From NCBI GenBank assembly GCA_903882805.1, contig CAIRYK010000084.1, positions 50,196 through 114,195 on the forward strand: a DNA stretch of 64,000 bases, written 5' to 3'. Under the pieces are notes generated by a model. It was not told where the DNA came from, did no database searches, and worked only from the letters and a program-made list of their open reading frames with translations. The first letter of the stretch is position 1. Each line of letters starts with the position of its first letter. A program made the translations under genes and the position numbers. Positions 53,996 through 62,574 of this stretch are shown in pieces. Source of the DNA: an uncultured Bacteroidota bacterium (GTDB taxonomy: Bacteria; Bacteroidota; Bacteroidia; Chitinophagales; Chitinophagaceae).

Positions 53996-55699
53996 TCATT
54001 TTTCTTTTTTACTTTTGCAGTCCTCGAAGCCAATGAGGAATGCGGCGATGGCGAAATTGGTAGACGCACTACTTTGAGGTGGTAGCGCCTTTAACGGGCA
54101 TGGGAGTTCGAATCTCCTTTGCCGCACACAAGGAGACAAACAGGTTTCAACCCCTGTTTGTCTTTTTTCTTTTTCGCATGAAACGCTTGACAGGCTTGCG
54201 ATTAGCTCGAATATAGAATTTACTCTTTGTGTTCGAAATGCTCCTTTTTTCTTGTCATAGACAATTCCGTCAGGGAACACCAGTTTTTGTAGTTTTTCTT
54301 TTTGCTCAACATTGCTGGAATCCCACTCTGTAGCGAGTCCTACGGATATGCCCACTGCTTTTTCTAATGCACCCAAAGGGTTCGAAATGCCAGTTGTCAA
54401 TTGCGACAGTTTTTTAACGATGTCCTTCCGTTCTTCCTCAAACTTTAAACGGAACTTATCGTAGGTTACCTTGTTCATATCCTTAGTGACATAGTAGCTT
54501 TCTTCGATGTTCTCGATCTTTTTGTCAATCTCTGAGAGCTGCTGTTTATAGCTTTGTTCCAATTCAACACTCTCTTTATTTATCTCGTTCCATACAGATT
54601 CCATTTTTTTGATCAGGGGTGCTTTCAGCTCTTCTTTAATGTTGTAGTCTTCAAGCAATTTCATAAACATCTTGTGTATGTCTTTTGCGCTTTTGTTACA
54701 CTTACATCCGGTTGTCCTGCATTTATAGTACCATAGGCCCCTTGCCTTCACTATGTAACCAGTAAACGGCTCATTACAATCAGCGCAGCGGATAAATACC
54801 TTTAGAGGCACTTCTTCCTGCCGCTGTTTGTGTGACACGCCATAGCCTGAATTATTTTGGTGTATTTCATTAACCTTCAGGAATAGTTCAGTTGAAATTA
54901 GCTTTTCGTGTTCTCCTTCAACTATTTCCCCTTCCAGCATATTGTGACTTAGCAGGCCGCAGTAAAAGGGATTTTTCAGAAGCTTTGTGAGATGCTGCTT
55001 GTTTAACCGTACCCCCATACTCCGCAGCTTATCCAGAATCTCATCATTTTTCATGCCTTCACTTTTCCAGATGAAAGCTCTCTTAATCTTCTTGCCGATT
55101 TCATTTATCTTAATACTTCTTACGCCGTTGATCTTGACTACATCATAACCGATGGGAGGCTTTGCTACCCAAATGCCTCTCTTGAACTTCTCTCTCATTC
55201 CGGCTACTGAACGCTGTTTTCTTAGCTCGTTATCATATTGGGAGAAAATAAACTGAATGGATTGTTGCAAAACGCCGCTTGGATTAGATGTATCTGTTGG
55301 TTGAGTTACTGCAAATACCTCTATGCCGTGTTTTTCCCTTAATTCCTGAGCCAGCTTTATAGCTCCCCCGCCGGTGCGGCTGAAACGGTCAAGCATGTAA
55401 ACAAGCACATGGGAAATTTTACCCTTGTTCTTCTTGATAAATTCAAGCATACGCTGAAACTCCTTACGACCATCGGTCTTTGCACTTTCATAAGTGCCTC
55501 CGAAATACCCTGCAACGCTTATGTTGTTACGCTGAGCATAGTCATCAATAGCTTTTCGCTGGTATTCTAAAGAAAGGTTTGTGTCAGCTTGCTCCTTGCT
55601 AGAAACCCTTGTATAAACAACGGCCATTTTAGCTTCGGATAGACGAAGCATTTTATCATTTGTTTTGCCGAATCGTGCGAATGTAGATAGTGTGTTCAT
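53996..55699 (-). CDS. Large serine recombinase (integrase)
   Basis: 567 residues. Catalytic domain: VVYTRVSSKEQADTNLSLEYQ with nucleophile Ser33 or Ser34, VYMLDRFSRTGGGAIKLAQEL with conserved Arg, and SGVLQQSIQFIFSQYDNELRKQRS. Then a recombinase domain (KHTKLLKNPFYCGL-like), a zinc ribbon (CADCNEPFTGY, CRTTGCKC) and a long coiled coil (about 385-450). Start at 55699 overlaps the upstream small gene by four bases. The last ~40 residues (from about RQRRFELPC on) are the antisense translation of tRNA-Leu and the chromosome beyond, so the true C terminus differs before and after excision. Confidence 0.93.
   Translation of the reverse strand: MNTLSTFARFGKTNDKMLRLSEAKMAVVYTRVSSKEQADTNLSLEYQRKAIDDYAQRNNISVAGYFGGTYESAKTDGRKEFQRMLEFIKKNKGKISHVLVYMLDRFSRTGGGAIKLAQELREKHGIEVFAVTQPTDTSNPSGVLQQSIQFIFSQYDNELRKQRSVAGMREKFKRGIWVAKPPIGYDVVKINGVRSIKINEIGKKIKRAFIWKSEGMKNDEILDKLRSMGVRLNKQHLTKLLKNPFYCGLLSHNMLEGEIVEGEHEKLISTELFLKVNEIHQNNSGYGVSHKQRQEEVPLKVFIRCADCNEPFTGYIVKARGLWYYKCRTTGCKCNKSAKDIHKMFMKLLEDYNIKEELKAPLIKKMESVWNEINKESVELEQSYKQQLSEIDKKIENIEESYYVTKDMNKVTYDKFRLKFEEERKDIVKKLSQLTTGISNPLGALEKAVGISVGLATEWDSSNVEQKEKLQKLVFPDGIVYDKKKGAFRTQRVNSIFELIASLSSVSCEKEKRQTGVETCLSPCVRQRRFELPCPLKALPPQSSASTNFAIAAFLIGFEDCKSKKEK
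54042..54126 (+). tRNA. tRNA-Leu (anticodon GAG)
   Basis: 85 bases with a full cloverleaf: acceptor GCGGCGA with TTGCCGC and discriminator A; D-arm GCGAAATTGGTAGACGC; anticodon stem CTACT/GGTAG with loop TTGAGGT (GAG); long variable arm typical of tRNA-Leu; T-arm GGGAG TTCGAAT CTCCT. CCA is not encoded. The 3' end is the junction with the genomic island. Confidence 0.96.
54134..54168 (+). terminator. Terminator behind tRNA-Leu
   Basis: AGACAAACAGG at 54134-54144 pairs with CCTGTTTGTCT at 54153-54163, followed by TTTTT. It fits tRNA-Leu transcription. It could be the original terminator or one carried by the island; it also lies inside the tail of the recombinase frame. Confidence 0.8.
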
Positions 55700-55953
55700 G
55701 CTGCTAGTTTTTGATGCGTTTCTTCTTGTTGTAAAGATATAACTAATTGATTATCAATTACATGTAATTTTTGTGAAGCATTCCCTAGAAGGATTGATGC
55801 AAAAATATTTAAGCTTTCAATTACAGCCATTGCTTCAGAGTCTGAGTAATGCTCGCAGCCCTTAAATGAGCGGAGCCATTCGGGTGTGTCCATTGATCCA
55901 TTAGTAGCTGATGGCTTTCCATTGTTCGAGTTGCTTTTTATATTCAGTTCCAT
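55696..55953 (-). CDS. Small hypothetical protein coupled to the recombinase
   Basis: 85 residues, acidic to neutral, no known domain: N-terminal Asn/Ser-rich stretch, then DTPEWLRSFKGCEHYSDSEA and an ALLGN-like helix. Its stop overlaps the recombinase ATG by four bases, so it is translated just before it. It may be an accessory factor for recombination, such as a directionality protein, but that is speculation. Confidence 0.6.
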   Translation of the reverse strand: MELNIKSNSNNGKPSATNGSMDTPEWLRSFKGCEHYSDSEAMAVIESLNIFASILLGNASQKLHVIDNQLVISLQQEETHQKLAA

Positions 55954-56311
55954 GTGTCTACTACATCAATTGGTAAACCAAAAAGGTGGGTAATAATGAC
56001 AAAATTTTCGTCTTTTTTGAAATCTAAGATAGTTCTAAACCGCCGCAAATCATCCCAAACTTTTTCAAATAGCATGATTGTATATTAATTTTCGTATTGT
56101 CATAATGTCGAATTACTAAAATATCATGTCATGAAATGTTGGCAGATTATTCTAAAATTTAGCGAAGTGGTGAGTTCTATATTTGATACATATATCAATT
56201 TATAACCACACAAGCAATTGAAAAATTATACGTGGTGGATTTAGATTAAACCGATATTCCAGCACCAAAATAAAGCGGGAAAATGAGATTAGTAATAGAT
56301 TTCGTTTAAGT
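55954..56311. other. Divergent intergenic region with palindrome
   Basis: 358 AT-rich bases between the leftward recombinase pair and the rightward helix protein. It should hold both promoters. TTGATA, CATA, TATCAA at 56183-56198 is a perfect 6-bp inverted repeat that could be an operator. No gene. Confidence 0.5.
56183..56198. promoter_or_regulatory. Operator-like inverted repeat
   Basis: TTGATACATATATCAA, 6-bp arms, 114 bases before the gene at 56312 and 230 bases before the leftward pair. The bound protein is unknown; the neighbouring helix protein is a candidate. Confidence 0.3.
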
Positions 56312-56812
56312 ATGTTTGCGGAGATACGAAAACACATCGCCAACATGGATAAAAACAATCAGAATCCGCCATCATCCCTCGAAATCAAGCTTGAAAGGAT
56401 AAAAAAGAAGCTTGCCGATACGCAAAAAGAGCTGAGTGAAGCAAAAGATCAATTGCACAAGCAAGAAAATGAGAATATAAAATTGCGGTTGTTACTTGAC
56501 CACTATGTAAACCCTAAAGATAAATACGATGAAAGCAGAACGTGGGTTAGCAAACTTGTGTTTATAGTTGCTCATGCCAATAAACCGTTACGCTCTGCCG
56601 ATTTAATATCGTTGTTGTTACGCAGGGAGCCCGTACTTCATGAAAAAGCAAGTAAAGAGAAGTTTATTTCCCCATCGCTAAATGCGGCTATTAAATTCCG
56701 GCGGTTAATACCATATAAACTTCACGGTGTTCGAGGCAAGTTCTATTGCTTGCCGGAATGGATTAATGAAGAAGGTGTGCTATTGCCGGAGATGAGAAGC
56801 AAGATTTATTGA
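56312..56812 (+). CDS. Coiled-coil plus winged-helix-like protein
   Basis: 166 residues. Residues ~22-62 form a coiled coil (LEIKLERIKKKLADTQKELSE, QLHKQENENIKLRLLL). The remainder (75-166) looks like a small winged-helix domain: VSKLVFIVAHANKPLRSADLISLLLRREP, FISPSLNAAIKFRRLIPYKLHGVRGKFYCLPEW. A second Met (MDKNNQ) at codon 11 is an alternative start. It converges on brxL (117 bases apart). A regulator or structural subunit of the defence locus is plausible; no family recognised. Confidence 0.7.
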   Translation: MFAEIRKHIANMDKNNQNPPSSLEIKLERIKKKLADTQKELSEAKDQLHKQENENIKLRLLLDHYVNPKDKYDESRTWVSKLVFIVAHANKPLRSADLISLLLRREPVLHEKASKEKFISPSLNAAIKFRRLIPYKLHGVRGKFYCLPEWINEEGVLLPEMRSKIY

Positions 56813-56928
56813 TTCTAAACACGATTTGTCTTAATGTAACGAGTTAAAACACATCATGCTCCTGATAGGTTACAGTCACGTTACAATTAACTGTAGTGAA
56901 CGACAATTAAGGGCAATTAAGTAACATA

Positions 56929-58995
56929 CTAATCTAACAGTGCTTTTATCAAACAATCTTTCAAATCCGTATAATACTGGATATTTATTTTGGTTATCAT
57001 CTCATCCGAAAGTTCATTTAACTGTTTGCGAGCGTTTAATGGAATAAGTAAAGTAGTTGCTCCCTTTTCTACCGCAATTTCAGCAAGGTTTACTGCATTG
57101 TAAACCAAATCCAAAGACCCGCCAAGGTTCAATTGACCGATAATAACTAGACCACCTTTCGTGCTACGTTCAAGCAAGGAGCTGCACATTGCCATTAGTA
57201 CGGCTATTCCCATACCGTTACCACTTTTGGAAGCATCAAAGGCACGCAATTGAATAGAAAATTCGTTTGAACGAGGCTCCCTGTCGCCTACTAGTTCTTT
57301 AGCCTTACTGTAAAGGTTTTGCTCTGCATACCTAACACATTCCTGAAATTGTGGCGGTGCAGGCTTGTTTAATATCTTAACTCCCGAACCTGGGCCTACA
57401 TTTATCTCAATTTTATACAATCCTGTTGTTTCCTCCTGTCCACCGGCATTTAATGCCCATATTTGGCCGGGAGGAAGCGGATCTTCACTAATTGTATTTT
57501 CACTATGAATCTCTGGAGTTGTTACAAATGTTTCAACACCTTCATCTCCGATCTTGTAACTAAAGTGCGTATTTCTGAATTCAGCCGAGCCGATACGTTT
57601 TTGTTGCTCCTTAACCCTTCTGCGGTATTCAAGTGATATTTTAACAGCCCATTCCAATAATTCATTAGAAATCGGTAGTTCGGGATTTGGCTGCATCAAT
57701 TTCAGCAAACCATTGAGGGTTTTATTAACCGCTGTTGTATCTCTTCCGCTCAATGCTCCGCCATAATCTATACGGGCAACAACCGATGAAATTCTGCTAG
57801 TATCACGTAGTCTCGTCCAACACTCTGCAAGGAAATCACTTACCAAGCCAAAATGGTTTGTGAAATACGATTTATTCAATTTGGGAAAATCCCAACCTGG
57901 GACGAATGAATGAATACGATCCATAAATGCCGTGTCGTCACGCATTTCTGGAGGCAAAGGCCCGAATAAATGACCAATTCGCTGTTGGTGTTCTACATCC
58001 ACATCGAAATTGCCGACCATTACAATTCCCCCTGCTGCACGAATAGGTTCTTTACCCCGGCTAAACTCACCGCTTTCCATGTAACCCTTCATAATGTTCA
58101 CTCCATCTTTTTGGTCGAAGGAAACACCTGAAACTTCATCAAAACAAACCACATCATACTTGCAAACAAGTCCTCTTTCTGCGGAAGGCCCATTGTTTAC
58201 AAACATCTTTGCAACCGTGGCTTTGCCCCCGGAAACTAGATGAGAGTAAGGTGATATTTGCTGATACAGATGGGACTTACCTGTGCCACGTGGGCCCAAT
58301 TCAATCATATTATAGTTCCGTTCTACGAACGGAATCATTCTTACAAGTAGTACGTTCTTTGCTTTTTCTGATAAGCAATTTGGTTCCATTCCAACACTTC
58401 TTATAAGGAAGTCTTTCCACTCTTCATTCGTAAAATGTTCACGTCCTGTATATAGTATGTCTAAGACATTTCTTTGTGACAATTGAATAGGACGCAGGCT
58501 TAGTACGCCAAAAGGTCGGCCTCCATTTTCCTGTGCCAGCACAGCATCATACACCAATTCAATTTCGGCATAAAAGCCACCGGTTAGCATTCTGTCGTTT
58601 GAATTAACTAACTCCGGTGAGATGCGTACTTTATTCAATTGCAGGCTCGGCAAGGTGGCAACATAACTGTCGGTAACGGTATCCAGCTTCGCAGTAATAA
58701 TGTCAATGATTTTTATTGAACCCTTTTCCCGTGCTTTAGACTTGAAATACTCTTCTTCACCCGGACGGACAGTCCTGTCCTGCAACTGTCGCTTAACAAT
58801 TTCAAGCCCTTCTGCTATTTCATCCTCATCGGTAGTTGCACAATAGCGTCCCAACAGGAACTCTATCACATAAGTTGGCACGGGATAGGTTTTGCGAAAA
58901 TGTTCAAGCAAATCCTTTCGCACAAAAAAGCCTTCAAATGCTTTTGCTGATATCTGGTCAAGCTTATCTAATTCCATGATATATTCTTTAGCCAC
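56929..58995 (-). CDS. brxL: BREX Lon-like protease BrxL
   Basis: 688 residues. N-terminal BrxL-specific region: MELDKLDQISAKAFEGFFVRKDLL, YPVPTYVIEFLLGRYCATTDEDEI. Then the AAA+ domain with Walker A GPRGTGKSHLYQQ (about 236-248), Walker B DVVCFDEVSG (about 285) and GNFDVDVEHQQ; then a Lon-protease-like domain at the C terminus with FDASKSGNGMGIAVLMAMCSSL and GQLNLGGSLDLVYNAVNLAEIAVEKGATTLLIPL. BrxL completes BREX phage exclusion, binding DNA. The start overlaps pglZ by eight bases; an internal ATG at 58977 is also possible. Confidence 0.94.
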   Translation of the reverse strand: MAKEYIMELDKLDQISAKAFEGFFVRKDLLEHFRKTYPVPTYVIEFLLGRYCATTDEDEIAEGLEIVKRQLQDRTVRPGEEEYFKSKAREKGSIKIIDIITAKLDTVTDSYVATLPSLQLNKVRISPELVNSNDRMLTGGFYAEIELVYDAVLAQENGGRPFGVLSLRPIQLSQRNVLDILYTGREHFTNEEWKDFLIRSVGMEPNCLSEKAKNVLLVRMIPFVERNYNMIELGPRGTGKSHLYQQISPYSHLVSGGKATVAKMFVNNGPSAERGLVCKYDVVCFDEVSGVSFDQKDGVNIMKGYMESGEFSRGKEPIRAAGGIVMVGNFDVDVEHQQRIGHLFGPLPPEMRDDTAFMDRIHSFVPGWDFPKLNKSYFTNHFGLVSDFLAECWTRLRDTSRISSVVARIDYGGALSGRDTTAVNKTLNGLLKLMQPNPELPISNELLEWAVKISLEYRRRVKEQQKRIGSAEFRNTHFSYKIGDEGVETFVTTPEIHSENTISEDPLPPGQIWALNAGGQEETTGLYKIEINVGPGSGVKILNKPAPPQFQECVRYAEQNLYSKAKELVGDREPRSNEFSIQLRAFDASKSGNGMGIAVLMAMCSSLLERSTKGGLVIIGQLNLGGSLDLVYNAVNLAEIAVEKGATTLLIPLNARKQLNELSDEMITKINIQYYTDLKDCLIKALLD

Positions 58996-61303
58996 CTACC
59001 GTGGTTGGTTTTCTGTCAATTATTCTGCCGTTCTGGTCAATTAAAACTACTGTTGCCGCCTGCGATTCAGCATCATCACTTACCATCACCGAGCCTTTAT
59101 TATCTCTTATTGATTTATTTTTTGATTCTACTATTGACGTATTCTCATCGTTGTATTTAGAACGAACGTCAATAGTATAATTGTCACTTGCTCCATCTGT
59201 AGTTACTGCACATTTTAGGTTCACCCATTTCACATCCTTAATCCTTGCATTAGATACCGTGGCATTTGTGTTTTCTATAGAAATCTCAGGAACCAAACAC
59301 TCATGTATGGAAATTCCACCATGAGCATATTCCACATTTGCCTTAAAGAATGAAATGCCGGGAGCATACGCTATGAATAGATTAGGATTCCATCTCCAGG
59401 GCAAGTGTAATAAATCAGTCTTGGCATTTTCCTTAATATAGGCGCATCTTCCCCACCGTGTTTCGGTTAAACCCTCGTTGAGTTGTGTTTTGGGCAATCC
59501 GCCGGGTAACAATAGCCAGCCATGATCCGTAACTATCTTTATTCTTTTGACACCCTTTTCAAAAGCAACATCAATAGCCTCCTGCACCTGTTCAAAAAGC
59601 TCATCAATCCTTTTAACCATATCAGCCTGCTCTTTATGCCCCGTCTTATCAATATCGCCAATTTCCTGCCAGCATTTTATATCAGTACCAATATCACCGG
59701 CGTTAGAAACCGATTTAAAGCCATGTGCCACCAGTGATTCTTTAAAAGCAGGATGAAGCAAATCCTTGCCATTTTGAAGTTGAGGTCTAAACTCTTTGAT
59801 TTCACTATTCCTGGATACTGATATTGCTATCGGGGAGACACTCGGTTTTGCTGATGGGGTGAGCGATGGAATAGCTGACCAGCCAGCACTTAAAGAAATT
59901 TTGTATTTATACTTTGCCAAACGTTTACAAAACTCTTCCGCTAATTCATACCGAAACGCATCCACAAATAAAACAAACGTCTCACTCTCTTCAGAAGCTT
60001 GCTGGTTTGTAAATATTGCAGCACTTGATTCGACTAGCTTTTGGAATTTATTAGTAATTGATTCAAACCAAGGTTGGTAAATGAGCTGAATTAATGACCT
60101 GACAATTGATTTGTCCTTTTCGGTTTTAACTACTGTATAAGCTTTTCGCATGGCCTGATCAACCCAAAATCCATCGGCAATATAATAGTCTCGTAACTCA
60201 TGGATATTAGAAGAAGGAAAAGGCTCAGTGGCTTTGTTTGCCATCATTACCAGGTATTGCAGGGCATTGGCCAGTGGTGACTTACCCAACTCGTACCAAA
60301 CCCAGTTTCTTCTCTTTTTGTTTGTTTCTTCAAGTGCCATCAACGATTTTGATGCATCTTTAATAGAATGCTTGGCGGCTTTGGTTAGTCCTATACCCAA
60401 TTCTTCTTCCTGCAATTCATTTACCTGCGGCCAACTTTCTTCAGGAAAAGAAAATATACCAGTACCAAGATCAGCAGGCTTCGCTAATCTTAGCAGGTCT
60501 TCAACTTCGGGATATTTATGCGGTGCGGTGGCATATAGCTGCCATACGTATTTCCAAGAGTTTCTTTGCGCACCTAATTTTTCGGCTATTGCTTTGATGT
60601 TTTTATGATCCGGTTCAAAATCATACTGTGATTTGCATAGGTTTCTAAAGACCTCTCTTTTGCCGAAATCCATATGGTGTAAATACGAATCACTTTTGCA
60701 CATCCATTTCAGAATGTTGGGAATCATATCGGGGAATAGCTGGTTATTTAAAAACTCAGCATCTATGATACTTTTACCGTGCAATATTTCGGCATCCTGA
60801 AATATTGTAGGCAGCGATTTTTTCAGAGCATCCTTTGTTGCGCTATCTTTTGAAACCTTTAGCCCTAATCCACTAATCGGATTTTCGGCAAACGCTAGTA
60901 TTGTCCATTCTTTTCCATTTTCTTGTAAGAATAAAGACCCTGTATATTGATACTCTAATAATGGCTGAAAGTCTAAACCTGCGTCTTCTACATTACGTAA
61001 ATCACTTTTTGCCACTCCAGGCAAATAGATGATTGGAATGATACCATCTGTCCAATTTGCTTCAGGAAGCATTTTAGCAACCATACATTTCAACCATATT
61101 GATGGGCCTTGTTTTTTTCCGGGGTTATATTTACCATAGATTATCAGATTGGGATATGATTCCTGTATAGTTGGGATCACCTCTGCCCATTGACACTCAG
61201 GGTCAGGCCACAGTATTACCTCCGGCTTAACCATAATGTTACCATTATGATTTTCTGCCTGTTTTAGAGCTTGTAATAACTTATGGTATAGGCTATTTGT
61301 CAT
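58988..61303 (-). CDS. pglZ: BREX phosphatase PglZ (type B-like)
   Basis: 771 residues. The N-terminal half has the features of type B PglZ: VILWPDPECQWAEVI, GPSIWLKCMVAKMLPE, PIIYLPGVAKSDLRNVED, and NGKEWTILAFAENPISGLGLKVSKDSATKDAL. The alkaline-phosphatase-like core starts with FVLFVDAFRYELAEEF (near residue 448) and has KRIKIVTDHGWLLLPGGLP with metal ligands Asp and His. The C-terminal 120 residues are low-complexity, Ser/Asn-rich. PglZ is essential for BREX modification and exclusion. ATG overlaps the mcrC stop by four bases (ATGA). Confidence 0.93.
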   Translation of the reverse strand: MTNSLYHKLLQALKQAENHNGNIMVKPEVILWPDPECQWAEVIPTIQESYPNLIIYGKYNPGKKQGPSIWLKCMVAKMLPEANWTDGIIPIIYLPGVAKSDLRNVEDAGLDFQPLLEYQYTGSLFLQENGKEWTILAFAENPISGLGLKVSKDSATKDALKKSLPTIFQDAEILHGKSIIDAEFLNNQLFPDMIPNILKWMCKSDSYLHHMDFGKREVFRNLCKSQYDFEPDHKNIKAIAEKLGAQRNSWKYVWQLYATAPHKYPEVEDLLRLAKPADLGTGIFSFPEESWPQVNELQEEELGIGLTKAAKHSIKDASKSLMALEETNKKRRNWVWYELGKSPLANALQYLVMMANKATEPFPSSNIHELRDYYIADGFWVDQAMRKAYTVVKTEKDKSIVRSLIQLIYQPWFESITNKFQKLVESSAAIFTNQQASEESETFVLFVDAFRYELAEEFCKRLAKYKYKISLSAGWSAIPSLTPSAKPSVSPIAISVSRNSEIKEFRPQLQNGKDLLHPAFKESLVAHGFKSVSNAGDIGTDIKCWQEIGDIDKTGHKEQADMVKRIDELFEQVQEAIDVAFEKGVKRIKIVTDHGWLLLPGGLPKTQLNEGLTETRWGRCAYIKENAKTDLLHLPWRWNPNLFIAYAPGISFFKANVEYAHGGISIHECLVPEISIENTNATVSNARIKDVKWVNLKCAVTTDGASDNYTIDVRSKYNDENTSIVESKNKSIRDNKGSVMVSDDAESQAATVVLIDQNGRIIDRKPTTVGG

Positions 61304-62568
61304 TTAAAGATTTCTTTTTTAATATATTCGTTCAATCTCTGCCCAATATTTCTGTCTAAAGTTACAATTGTTGATGTTGCTGTATCGCATAACACAGATG
61401 TTTTCATTACGCCGCAGCTATGTTTCCTATTTATGAATGTCCCCGGCTCATATTTTGGGGTTGGTGTGTAGTCTAAATGGGGATACAACAACAATGCGTT
61501 TATGCCTTCCCAATACTCATTATAAACGAACATCTGTTTCAGGTCGGCATCGTCTGGTATATTTCTATCGGGCAGTTTCCATTTTGTGTCAACGATCACA
61601 CACCGTTTTTCATAGGTGATAATCACATCCGGCTTTACTCCTTTGTAATGGCTACTTGCGCCTGACTCCCAGAACCGTTTATAATGTTGTGGGCGTATAT
61701 GCCAATCAGCAGGTTTGTGTTTTACCAGTTGACGGTATATGTACTCTTCCCAGAGGTCATTCATATCAAACAGTATCGCCAATACATGGTTATGCCCGCT
61801 GCTTATATCTGGCCTATAGTTAAGAAGTAGCATGGCTGCTATTTCTATCGCTTCCCGGTATGGAGTTGTTTTCCTGTCAAATACCAATTTCTGAAACGTG
61901 GCTTCGTTTACCTTTATGTCTTGCAATTCCGGGAACGCAAGCAACAAACTATAAACCCTGTCTTTCAAAAATGGACTTTGGCTAATTACAGGTATTAGTT
62001 TCAAAGCTTTTAGCAATATCTGGTTATAGATATTCTCCCGATCATACACCTGATGCCGGGTATAGAAAAGCTCTTGATGAACAAGGTTCTTTTGAATGTT
62101 CTGAGCAAACAACAATTTACCTTTCAGGGCAGTACAATTACTATTTTCTAAGCGATATTTTTTGATAAGTCCCAGCCTCAATAGCTTCTCGCACTCTATG
62201 ATATACAACTCCAGATAAGCTTCTAATATGCTGTTATATTTAAAACGCAGGGATGCCTTTTCGTGCGCATAGACCTGCATCCAACTGCATTCACGCAGCA
62301 TATCTATAAGCACTTTTTGCCATTTTGCTTCTTCTCCTTTCGGTGCTGTCTTCCCAATTTTAGGCAGTATCTCAATAGTTATATTACCTACCTGTATAAC
62401 ACCAACATATTGATTGAACTTAACACCATTGTGATGCAGGCTAAAAAAACCGCCACCATGCGTTTCATTGTATTTATCCAATGCCATCCAGTGAGGTCTG
62501 TCGAACCCCTGTTCTCCAATCTTCAGGAAACCATACTCAAAAATTTGTATCGGTGGATTATTCCTCAT
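61300..62568 (-). CDS. mcrC: McrC-like nuclease subunit
   Basis: 422 residues. N-terminal McrC domain with FSLHHNGVKFNQYVGVIQVGNITIEILPKIG (about 38-70), middle helices, and a C-terminal PD-(D/E)xK nuclease: GVKPDVIITYEKRCVIVDTKWK (about 316-335) contains the Asp and Asp-x-Lys of the active site. McrC supplies cleavage for the McrB GTPase ring in type IV restriction of modified DNA. Its ATG is six bases behind the mcrB stop and its TGA overlaps the pglZ ATG, so all are one operon. Confidence 0.94.
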   Translation of the reverse strand: MRNNPPIQIFEYGFLKIGEQGFDRPHWMALDKYNETHGGGFFSLHHNGVKFNQYVGVIQVGNITIEILPKIGKTAPKGEEAKWQKVLIDMLRECSWMQVYAHEKASLRFKYNSILEAYLELYIIECEKLLRLGLIKKYRLENSNCTALKGKLLFAQNIQKNLVHQELFYTRHQVYDRENIYNQILLKALKLIPVISQSPFLKDRVYSLLLAFPELQDIKVNEATFQKLVFDRKTTPYREAIEIAAMLLLNYRPDISSGHNHVLAILFDMNDLWEEYIYRQLVKHKPADWHIRPQHYKRFWESGASSHYKGVKPDVIITYEKRCVIVDTKWKLPDRNIPDDADLKQMFVYNEYWEGINALLLYPHLDYTPTPKYEPGTFINRKHSCGVMKTSVLCDTATSTIVTLDRNIGQRLNEYIKKEIFK

Positions 62569-62574
62569 TTTAGT

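Noticed and set aside
56929..58995. Canonical LonA protease
   Set aside because: The N-terminal region matches BrxL, lacks a Lon substrate-binding domain, and the gene lies behind pglZ.
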